From positions 496,001 through 560,000 of the forward strand of contig JAGTXO010000017.1 of the NCBI GenBank assembly GCA_019448385.1: 64,000 bases of DNA. The letters run 5' to 3'. The DNA comes from Diacronema lutheri (taxonomy: Eukaryota; Haptophyta; Pavlovophyceae; Pavlovales; Pavlovaceae). The notes under the pieces were generated by a model. It saw only the letters and a program-made list of their open reading frames with translations. It did not search any database and was not told the DNA's origin. Below, piece after piece: positions 34,301 through 42,946 of the stretch (position 1 is its first letter; every line of letters starts with the position of its first letter). A program made the position numbers and the translations under genes.

Positions 34301-37300
34301 GCCGTCTTCGTGGCGGAGGCGCGGGCGATCGTCGCGCGCTCCGCCGGCGGCGGCGCGCTGCTCGCGCCGGACGACGTGCGCGACCTGTGCGACGCGCAGA
34401 CGGACGCCGATCGCGCTGCGATCTGGGCGTCGGTGGGCGCGCACGAGGCGACGCGCATCTTCGCGCTCGTCACGCGCAACGCGAGCTTGGCGGGCGCGGC
34501 GCTGCTCGTGCTGCACACGCCGGCGGGCGCGCCGGCGCGCGCGCTCGGGCTCGTGGCGACGCGCTCGCGCGCGCCGTCGACGGGCGCGCCGCGCGACGCG
34601 CACAGGGCGCTGGTGCAGCGGTTGGACGTGCTGATGGACGCGATCGTCGCGGCGCGAGGCGCGTCGCCGCTCGAGCTCGAGCTCGCGCTCGCGCCCGAGC
34701 CGCAGAGCGCGTGCAACGCGCGTGCGGCCGCGCTGCTCTGCCTGCAGGCCGTCGCGGACGCGAGCGGCCGTCCCGCCGCTGAGGACGCGCTGGCCGCGCT
34801 CGACGACGCGCGCGGCATCGACCGGCACTGCCACGCCGTCCGGCAGCAGATCGAGGCGAAGCTCGCGTGGCGGCGCGCCGACGGCGCCGTCGGCGTTGAC
34901 GGCGCCGACGGCGCGCCCGCGCTCGCGCCTGCCGCCGCACCGCCGGCGTGCGCGCCGGCGCACGCTGCCGGCGAGGCGGCGGTCGACCAGGCGATCGTCA
35001 CGCGGGTGCGCGACGCGCTGCGCGCGTGGGCGACGACTGGCACCGCGCCCAGCGCGGCGGTGCTCGACGACGCCTGCGCCGCGTACACGGCGCGCGCACG
35101 CGCGCGCAAGGACGCGCGCACGGCGCTGGGCCCGACGCGCGCGGCCGAGCTGCTCGCCGCGGCCGCGCGCGGCGGAGCCGACGGGGCGGATGCCGCGCGC
35201 GCGCTGCTCGGCGGCACGCCGCGCCTGCTCGTCGTGCTCCTCTGCGTGCCCGTCGCCGCGCCGTCCGGCGAGCCGCCGCGCCCGGTCGGGCTGCTCGTCG
35301 CCGACCGGCCGACGGACGACTCGCGCCCGGCCGCGCTCGTGCGCTACGACTTTGCGCCGCTCGACGCGGACGTGGCCGTCGCCGTCGGCGCGCATGCCGT
35401 CGCGCTGGCCAGTGCGATCTGGCCGCTGCTCGCGGCCGAGGGGGAGCCGCGGCCATCGCCCGTCGTGCGCTCGCAGCCGCGCGGCGGCGACGATGGCGCG
35501 CGTGCGCTCGCAACGTTCGCGTGCCTCGACGCGCTGATGACCGCCAGCGTCGGCGCGCACGGCCTCGCGGGCGGCGCGGGCATGCTGCCCGCGCTGGTCG
35601 CGCGAGGCGCCGCGGCCGCCCAGCGCGAGCGGCAGCTGCGCGCGGCCGCCGAGAGGCTGGGCGGCACGGTCGCTGGGTGGCCGGACACGGGCGCGAGCGC
35701 GGCGGGCGCGAGCGTCGACGAGGAGGCGCGCACGTACGAGGTCGAGGCGGTCGTCGACGAGCGCCGCAAGGCGGGCAAGAAGGTGACGTTCCAGTTCCGG
35801 ATCAGGTGGCGGGGCTACGACGAGAGCGCCGACACGTGGGAGCCCGAGGCCAACGTGAGCAGCGACCTCGTCGCCCAGTTCCGCAAGACGCGCGACGAGC
35901 AGAAGCGGCGCGCGGGCGTATCGGGCAGCGGCAGCGGCGGCGCGGGCGCGGCGTCGGCATTGGCGTCGGCGCCGCTTCGCGCGCACGGCGAGTCGGGCGC
36001 CGCGGGCAAGCGCGCCGCGGCGGGTGCCGCCGCGAGCGCGCGCGACGCCGCGGGCGCGCGCGCGCCGAGCGTTCCCCGCGCGCGCGGCGTCGAGCGCGCG
36101 CGCGTGGACGAGCCCGCTGCGCCGAGCGCGCGCGCCGCCGGCGGCGCGACGGCGCGCACGCGCGTCAGCGTGCTCCCGGGCTTCGTGGTCAAGCGCTCGA
36201 CGCTCAACGCGGGGCCGCAGGCGGTGACGGCGCAGCCCGGTGCGCGGAAGGAGCTGCGGCGCATCGCGGCGGCCGTGCACAGGCTCACGACACAGGCGTA
36301 CCGCGTCATCAACAAGGTGGTGCGCGACGAGGCTGCGGTGGCGAGCGCGCAGGCCGTCGGCGCGGCGTCGGGCGGCCCGTCGACCAGCGTGCACACGTCG
36401 ACCACGATGGACAAGGGAACCGTCCGTGCGATCTTCTCGGCCATCGGCTGGCACAAGGACGAGAGCACGTACGGTGCAGCGCCCCGAGGCAAGCCCGCCG
36501 AGCAAGCCGCCGCGCAGACCAAGGCGGCGACGGCGCGCGCCGTCGGCGAGATGGCCGAGGGCGTCCAGCCCGTCTGCGCGGTGGGCCTCACGGAGATCCT
36601 CGAGGCGGAGGCGACGCAGGTGTCCACCGCGTGCCTGATGCATCCATCGCGCGTCGTGAACGGGCTGCTCCGCGACGTCGTCCGCGCGGCAGTCGAGCGC
36701 GACGAGGCGCTCGTCGCGCTGCCCGAGATGCAGCGAAACGCGCGCGTGCGCGAGCTGTGCGAGCGGCTGCTGCGCGGCGACGTGGAGGGCGCGCGCGTCG
36801 GCTGCCCCGCCGCGCTCGACCGCCACCTGCCCGACATGGTCCTCCACAAGATCGACTACAAGTGCACGCCCACGAAAAGGTGGAACTACGACCGGCACAC
36901 GACGCGCTACTTCCTCGTGCAGATCCGCACCCTGCAGCACGTGGCCGAGGGGCAGGCGCTGCTCTGCCGGCTCGCGCACATCCACACGCAGCTGACCGGA
37001 CGGCCGCCGCGGTACAATGTGGCGCCGCTGCGCACGCACAATGTGCGCGCGAGGCGTGGCTGCCGCTGCCGCCGCCGAGCGCCCAAGCGCGCGCGCCGCC
37101 GCCGTGCGCGCCGCCCCGCGGCCAGGTTGGTCACGCGCCCGCGCGCTCGCGCGCCGCGCGCTGCGCGCAGGTGCCGCGCAACGTGCGCCTCGCCGCGAGC
37201 GCCATCTGGGTGACGCTTTCGGATGACGAGCGCAAGGAGCTGCGCGCGCGGCTCAAGGCGCTGGACCTGCGCGACCACGATGGCGAGCCGATCAAGTGGA

Positions 37301-38895
37301 CAGGCACAAACGGCAACACCCCGCCGATGTCGGACGTGCGCGTCAGGTACGCGGTCTTTGCGACGCGCTTCGACATCTCCAACCGCGTCTTCGACTACGC
37401 CGGGCGCGAGCGGCCGCCGGCCGATCTGCCGTGGCACGCGCGGCGCTCGTGGGTTGGCCTCGCGCCGCTGCCGCGCGTGCCGCTCCCGGGCCGGCAGCCC
37501 GTCAAGTCGGTGGTGACAGATGGCGTCGCCGTGCACGCCGTCGGGACCGTCCTCGTGCCGAAGGCGCAGGCGCCGGCCGGCGGCTCGGGCGTCCTGCACC
37601 GCTGGCGCCGGCCGGACGGGCGCATCGCCGTCGCGCTCGGCTCCGAGCTGCGGCGGGCGATCGACGTCGAGGCGGCGGTCGTCGTCGCGGCCGACCCGAA
37701 CATGGGCAACATCACCACCTACTCTGCGCACGTCGGGCGGGCGGCCGTCTGGCGGCAGTTCACGCAGCGCGCGCGCGCGCGCGCCGCGGGCTTTGCGCGC
37801 GAGACGGCCAAGACCAACGCGGCGCGGCGGCGCGTGCGCAAGGACGGGCGCGGCGAGGAGTTCAGCGTGGAGGCGGACGAGGCGCGGCTTGGCGAGGCGC
37901 ACAGCGCCAAGGTGCTCGGCGAGGGCGAGTTCCACGCCTTCCACCGCGAGAGCGCGCGGGTGCGCGAGCGCGCCGCCGAGCACGTGTACGACGCGCCGGC
38001 GCGCCGGAAGGAGCGCTGGCGGCGCGACAGCGGCGGGCGGTCCAACGCGGCGCGCGTCGCCGAGGCGCTCATCGCGGCGCACTGTGTCGACGGCGTGACG
38101 CGCGACCGGCTGCTCGTGTGCGTGGGCAAGTGGCTGCGCGACCACAAGGGCGCGCAGCCCAAGGGCGCGCCGCCCGCCTTCCAGGTGGGGCTGCTGCGCG
38201 AGCTGCGGCGGCGCGGCGTCGCGGCCGTCTTCGTGCCCGAGCCGTACACGTCGATGCACTGCTCGATGCCGCGGCTCGCCAAGGGCGGCAGGCTGCAGCG
38301 CTGCGGCGCGGAGCTCGCGCAGAACCCGCGCCTGCCCGTGGCAAAGGGCGGCACGCGCACGGTGCACGCGCTCGTCATCTGCCCGGCGTGCAACGGCGGC
38401 AAGAAGCCCGTGCACCGCGACTACAACGCCGCGCGCAACATCTTCTACGACGTGCACGACATGGCGGCGCACGCGGCCGGGCGCGACACCACGTCGACGC
38501 CTGAGCGCTTTGCCCTCGTGCTCGCCTGGTGGGCGCGCGGCGAGGTGTGGGAGCGTGAGGAGCGCATGGTGCACGGCGAGGGCGACGACTGCGACGACGA
38601 GTGCGACGGCGACGACGAGGGCGACGACGAGGGCGACGACGACGACGACGACGATGGCAGCGGCGACGGCGGCGGCGGCGAGGGCGACGGCGAGGGCGAC
38701 GGCGACGGAGGCGGCGGCGGCGACGACGACGATGACGGCGGGGGAGGCGGCGGCGGCGACGGCGGTGGCGACGACGGCGGCGGGCGCGGCGGCGGTGGCG
38801 GCGGCGGCTCTCGCGCCCGCACCCCCGCCCGCGGAGCTGCCAGCGCCAGTGCCGGCGGCGGCAGCGCGCGCGGGCCGAAGCGCGGCCGGCGTTGA
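21416..38895 (+). CDS. Giant multidomain protein ending in a Fanzor nuclease
   Basis: Exon 1 (21416-37042) and exon 2 (37171-38895) join through a GT-AG intron in phase 0, giving about 5,783 residues. The start is the ATG preceding the duplicated N-terminal motif; 21245 and 21440 are alternatives. Domains in order: low-complexity Ala/Arg region; a 19-residue tandem array (about 1516-1940); a C48/Ulp1-like cysteine peptidase (His2097, Asp2120, Gln2161, Cys2166); several papain-like remnants; a YqaJ-type exonuclease near 3545-3730 (RSPRWHDERW, Glu3602, SPDG with Asp3640, VEVKT with Glu3655/Lys3657); a proline-rich linker; a chromodomain (4774-4829, TYEVEAVV, RIRWRGYDE, DTWEPEANV); and Fanzor. 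Its RuvC parts are ADPNMGNITTYS (Asp5384), VPEPYTSMHCS (Glu5566) and HRDYNAARNIF (Asp5626), with zinc-ribbon cysteines including CPAC. An acidic/glycine tail ends it. In-frame introns or gene fusion by annotation cannot be excluded. Confidence 0.75.
25963..27235 (+). repeat. 57-bp tandem array inside the giant ORF
   Basis: About 22 units of 57 bp encode a 19-residue repeat of the form PLAAAAAALQAASDGVFPA, with variant units such as PLVAPAFASAPATTGVFPA and PLAAPAVASAPAAAGVSSA. The variants occur in the same order in successive blocks, so there is a higher-order repeat. All units keep the reading frame. Confidence 0.9.
37043..37170 (+). other. Intron within the Fanzor domain
   Basis: Donor after AAT at 37042 (AAT|GTGCGC), acceptor GCGCAG at 37165-37170. 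Splicing restores THNVPRNVRLAASAIWVTL in frame, whereas reading through gives an arginine-rich run with no Fanzor homology. Confidence 0.75.
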
Positions 38896-39313
38896 CGCAC
38901 GGCCGAGCCGCGCAGCGGTCGACGCTTTGCGGGCTCTGCCCAGGTCGCGCGCGGCTGGCGACGCGTGCCGCGCGCGGCACGACCGTGCACGCCGCCACCC
39001 GTGGCCGAGCGCGCCGCACCAGCCGGCCCGCTCCAACCGCCGTGCGGATCACGGACGCTCGCTACGGCTCGTCGGCGCGCGTCACCTGCGCCGGCGGCCA
39101 CGGCGCCGTCTGCTCCGGCCTCGTCGCGAGCAGCCCGACCGCTGCTCGCCGCCCGCACGCCGCCGCAGCAACGCTGCGCGTCGTGCTCCCCCGCTCGCCA
39201 AACGCGAAGAGCTCCCTCTCAAGGACGTCCTTCCGAACGGCCCGCGCTGCACTCGGGGCGCGATCGTGCCCCTGATCGGATTTGGCTTGACCATCTATAC
39301 TAATATAATATAA
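38896..39313 (+). other. 3' flank of the Fanzor gene, candidate guide-RNA region
   Basis: No ORF is recognised. In TnpB/Fanzor systems the guide (omega) RNA usually spans the 3' end of the nuclease gene and stops at the element's right end, so this stretch is the natural candidate. An AT-rich CTATACTAATATAATATAAG at 39294-39313 interrupts the GC-rich sequence and could mark the element end or a target site. This is inference from family behaviour. Confidence 0.3.
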
Positions 39314-40804
39314 GGGGGCGCTGCCCTGGGGCTGGAGACCCCGCCGGGGGGCGGGGGGCCGTTTTACCTAAATGCCGGACTAGAATGCACGGAGTCGAGG
39401 CTTGTGAGCGACCGAGGCTTGAAGGCCTGCCGGCCGGGTTTGAGGCTGCGACACGTTTGGCCGTCTCGGCGTGTGGCAGTGACGACGGCCGGCGGCCGGT
39501 GGAGGACCACGTCGAAGTGGCGGACCGGGTGTGAGGCGAGGGCGGGCGGTTGGTGCAGGGGAAGGCGCGTGGAGGCGGATATGCGTAGCGTCGAGGCAGT
39601 GGCGGTGTGAGGGGCGGCGCGCGCATGGCGGCCGCGCCGCGGTCGGTCCGACGGCGCGAGCTGCGGCGTGATCGCGGACGGTGGTGGCGCGCATCGGCTA
39701 GCATCCCTCGGGTAGCGCGAGTTGGCCGGCAAGCGGGCCGGCGGCGGCGGCGGCGTTCGCGACGTTGGCGGCGACGGGCTCGTCGTGGCCGAGGACGCGA
39801 TACACGCGCTTGGAGTCGTTGAAGTAAGCGAGGCGCCGGCGTGCGTGGTGCCAGGCGCGGCGCTGCCGGTCGTGTCTGTCGCGTTGTCTGCCGTGCCCAG
39901 GGTGCGCGCGCCGCCGCCGCGCGCAGCCACGTGCGCACCGGTCGGTGCCAGGCGTTGGCGCACGGCACGGCCACCCGTGCCGGCGGACGCGGCGGGAGCG
40001 TCCGCCGCGGAGCGACTGATGCCGGTGGCGGCAACCGTTGCGCTAAGCGTTGTGCCGTCCGTCGTGCGGCGGGCGCCGCCGAGCGTGAGCGGGCCACCGC
40101 CGGCGTGCGCGTTGAGAACCGGGTGGCTCGCCGGACGAACAGCACGCACGAGTCCGGGAGAAGCAGCGAGGCCGGCGGCGGCCAATGCTCCTTTGAGCGC
40201 AGCGCCGTTGGTCGTGTCGCGTGCGGCGCCGAGCGGGCGGACGCCGCCGCAGGCGTGCGCGTGCGCGGCAGTCGGCGCGAGGCGCGGGCGCACGTCACGG
40301 CGACCGAAGCCTCCGGAGGGCGAGTGCGTGCGTGGCTTGCCACCGCCACCGCGCGGCGGCTCGGTCTTGGCGGCGCGCGCCAGCGCTGGCTGGGCGGCGG
40401 CGCGCGGCGGCGACGGCAGCGACGGCGACGGCGGTGGCGAAACGCACGGGTCGTCCGGGGGAGCGGGCGAGGGTAGCACGCAGCACTCGGTGGCAGGGAA
40501 TGCCGCAAATGCTTCGCGCGCCATCTCGGAAGAGCGCGGCCGCCCAGCGTGCTGAGGAGGAGAGGCTCTCGCTTGGTTGAGGCTGGTCATCTACCAAAAA
40601 GTGCGCCATCTCCGACCGTTTTCACGTTGGCCGGTTCAAAATGACAAACTCGTGGGACAAAACGTTCGATTGGCCAATTCAATTCGATTGGCTGGTCATA
40701 TACCAAAATGACGAACCCGTCTGACAAAAATCGTTCTGGATTATAGCATCCCAGGGCTCGGTGTCCACCTCAGCTCTGTTTTAAAAAGCTGAGGGGTCTC
40801 CAGG
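39314..40804. other. Undetermined region with three imperfect long repeats
   Basis: Open on both strands (plus 39722-40555, minus 40590-39364), with no recognisable family. Three imperfect units of about 160 bp lie between roughly 39860 and 40320; on the plus strand each reads as VxALSxVPxVxRAPP followed by an Arg-rich part. The right portion (40580-40800) is AT-richer and contains the near-repeat CTGGTCATCTACCAAAA / CTGGTCATATACCAAAA. CTGGAGACCCC near 39341 recurs inverted near 40794, suggesting element ends. Confidence 0.35.
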
Positions 40805-40883
40805 ATACTAACGGCGCTTACGTCAGGACAGCGGGGTCAGCACCAGCTGCGGGGGAATCGAGTAGCCACCAATGTCGTCGATT
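40805..40883 (-). repeat. 79-bp terminal repeat, copy 2
   Basis: Inverted copy of 12938-13016, starting ATACTAACGGCGCTTACG on the plus strand. No more of the RT element follows, so this would be a severely 5'-truncated insertion, or one end of a larger structure. Confidence 0.7.
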
Positions 40884-40977
40884 CTAATTGCTCTGAGATC
40901 GTACTAACAACGAGCTCAGTCAGAGAGCAATGGAGAGCGACTGAGCGAGGCATGACTCCGCGACTCCGCGTGCGAGG

Positions 40978-42849
40978 TCAACTCACGGCGAAGAAGCCGA
41001 CGGTCAAGTACGCGCCCTCCTCGTACATTGGGTTGAGCGGGTGGTCGGCCGCCGCGCCACTCACGCGCAGCACGGCGACCGACCGGCCGACGTGCGCGGC
41101 CGCGCCGTGCACGAGGCGCACGAGCAGCCCGGCCTCCTGAGCGACGGCGCCTGAGCACGAGCACGAGACGAGCACGCCGCCCGGCGCGACGAGCTGCAGC
41201 GCCGCCGCATTGAGCGCCTCGTACTTGCGCTTTGCGCGCTCGAGCGAGCGCGCGGACGGCGCGAGCTTGGGCGGGTCGAGCACGACGACGTCGTACGGCA
41301 CCCACGCGCCGCCCGCGCGCTCGGCCTCGCGCTTGGCGCGCAGCTCGGCCGCCATCCAACCCTCAACCTCCGCGCGCACGAGCGTCACGCGCTCGGCGAG
41401 CCCGTTGGCGCGCGCGTTCGCGCCCGCCGTCGCGATCGCGTCGGCCGACGAGTCCACGGCGACGACGTCGACGGCGTCGCCGCCAGCGAGCGCGGCGTTG
41501 AGCGCAAAGCCGGCCGAGTGGCAACACAGGTCGAGCACGCGCACGCGCGCGCCGCGCGCGCCGGCCGCGGCCTTGGCCGCGAGCGCCGACGCGACGAGGG
41601 TGCGGATCGCGAGCCGATTCTCGCGCTGGTCGCAGTAAAAGCCGGTCTTCTGCCCGGAGAGCGGGTTGCACACGTACGACAGGCCCGACTCGCGCACCGT
41701 CGCCGCGCGCAGGTCGATGCCCAGCCCGAGGGCACTCGCGACGAGCGCGTCGTCGCCGTCACCGTCGCCCGCACGCGGCGCGTCGCCGGCGGCGCCCGCG
41801 CCGTCCATGTCAGCCTGCTCCACCTCGCCCTCGTCGGCCGTCTCGGCGGCGCCCGCCACACCCTCGCCATCCGCCACCTCGTCCTCCGCGCCGCGCGCCT
41901 CTCCCTCCCTCCGCCAGCCATCCTGTCGCAGCCGCGCCTCGCTCCGCCTCCACAGCACGAACGCACCGCCGCGCGCGGGCGGCGCGCCGTCGACCGGCGC
42001 GACGGCCTCGTCGGCGAGCGCGCGCACGGCCGCCTCGACCTCCTCGCGGTGCACCTCGCACCACAGCGCCGACGACGAGACGACGACGACGCGGCCGAGA
42101 ACGTCGACGACAAGGCCCGAGAGCCGGTCACCCTCGCCGTTCACCCACCGGTACGCGCTCGTCTCGCCGGACGGCACGCCGACGAGCCGGCGGCGGAGCG
42201 CGAGCGCGGCGGCGAGCCGCTCGCGTAACAGCGGGCCAAGCTCGTACGCGCTGCCCGCACCCGCCTCTGCCTCCACACCCGCATCTGCGCCCGCGCCCGC
42301 GTCCGCGAGCGCGCCAGTCGCGTCCACGCCGGCGCGCGCCTTGCGCGCGCGCGCCTGCGCGTTGCGCGCGCTTTGGAGGGCGGCGCGCGCGATCGGCTCG
42401 TTCGCGTTGCGCAGCAGCCGCACGCGGAACATCGAGGCGCCGTTGTAAGGGCCCCAGCCGACGGTCGCGCCAAGCCCATCCGTCACGCGCACGAGCTGCG
42501 CGGGCTGCAGGCCGGGCGGCGGAGGGTTGAGCGCGCCACCGTACACGAGCGGCGAGCCCTCCTTGAAAAGACGCGCCTTGCCGCGGCGCAGCGTCACCGC
42601 CGGATACCGCTCCGCACCGCCGAGCGCAGCGGACGCCGCCGGCGGCGGCGTGTCGGCCGGCGCGTCGGCCGGCGCGGGCGGCGCGGGCCGCGCGGCTTGC
42701 GGCTGCGCGCGCGGCGACTTGACGGCGCGCGCAGCGGACGCCGCCGAGCCAGATGCGCCCACGCGCGCGCCGCCGCCCGCCGCGCCCGCCGCGCCCGCCG
42801 CGCCGCGGGCGAGGACGCTCGCGAGCAAGAGACGGCCGACGATGGCCAT
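40978..42849 (-). CDS. RlmI-like SAM-dependent rRNA methyltransferase
   Basis: About 623 residues, one exon. The family (RlmI/YccW, COG1092) makes 5-methylcytosine in large-subunit rRNA. The start [19 protein letters not shown] is signal-like and is followed by a basic Ala/Arg stretch, so plastid import is likely. A PUA-type domain begins near residue 82 ([18 protein letters not shown]). The linker has [20 protein letters not shown], followed by an acidic insertion. The Rossmann methyltransferase core contains [15 protein letters not shown], the SAM-binding [26 protein letters not shown], and [20 protein letters not shown] with the family's DPP motif. SCSCSGAV carries the conserved cysteine region. 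The C-terminus is [21 protein letters not shown]. It shares a 97-bp divergent start region with the ABC1 kinase gene. Confidence 0.85.
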   Translation of the reverse strand: MAIVGRLLLASVLARGAAGAAGAAGGGARVGASGSAASAARAVKSPRAQPQAARPAPPAPADAPADTPPPAASAALGGAERYPAVTLRRGKARLFKEGSPLVYGGALNPPPPGLQPAQLVRVTDGLGATVGWGPYNGASMFRVRLLRNANEPIARAALQSARNAQARARKARAGVDATGALADAGAGADAGVEAEAGAGSAYELGPLLRERLAAALALRRRLVGVPSGETSAYRWVNGEGDRLSGLVVDVLGRVVVVSSSALWCEVHREEVEAAVRALADEAVAPVDGAPPARGGAFVLWRRSEARLRQDGWRREGEARGAEDEVADGEGVAGAAETADEGEVEQADMDGAGAAGDAPRAGDGDGDDALVASALGLGIDLRAATVRESGLSYVCNPLSGQKTGFYCDQRENRLAIRTLVASALAAKAAAGARGARVRVLDLCCHSAGFALNAALAGGDAVDVVAVDSSADAIATAGANARANGLAERVTLVRAEVEGWMAAELRAKREAERAGGAWVPYDVVVLDPPKLAPSARSLERAKRKYEALNAAALQLVAPGGVLVSCSCSGAVAQEAGLLVRLVHGAAAHVGRSVAVLRVSGAAADHPLNPMYEEGAYLTVGFFAVS

Positions 42850-42946
42850 CGTCCACGAGGGCCGCTCGTGCCCGGAACGGCGGAATTCGAAGACTGCCAT
42901 ATGGGAGTATTCATTTCTAAATTTGAGCGTGGGTCGCATCGAGAGG
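42850..42946. promoter_or_regulatory. Short divergent promoter region
   Basis: The 97 bp between the two start codons is AT-richer than its surroundings (TTCATTTCTAAATTTGAGC near 42910) and must hold the upstream signals of both the methyltransferase and the ABC1 kinase gene. I see no convincing TATA box. Confidence 0.5.

Noticed and set aside
31916-37039. Minus-strand open frame of about 1,700 codons
   Set aside because: Antisense of the YqaJ-chromodomain-Fanzor part; stop codons are rare in all frames at this GC content, and no family motif is present.
40765-40810. Helitron 3' end (hairpin CCTCAGCT/AGCTGAGG followed by CTAA)
   Set aside because: The CTAA belongs to the start of the 79-bp repeat shared with 13016, the spacing is not standard, and no matching 5' TC end was found.
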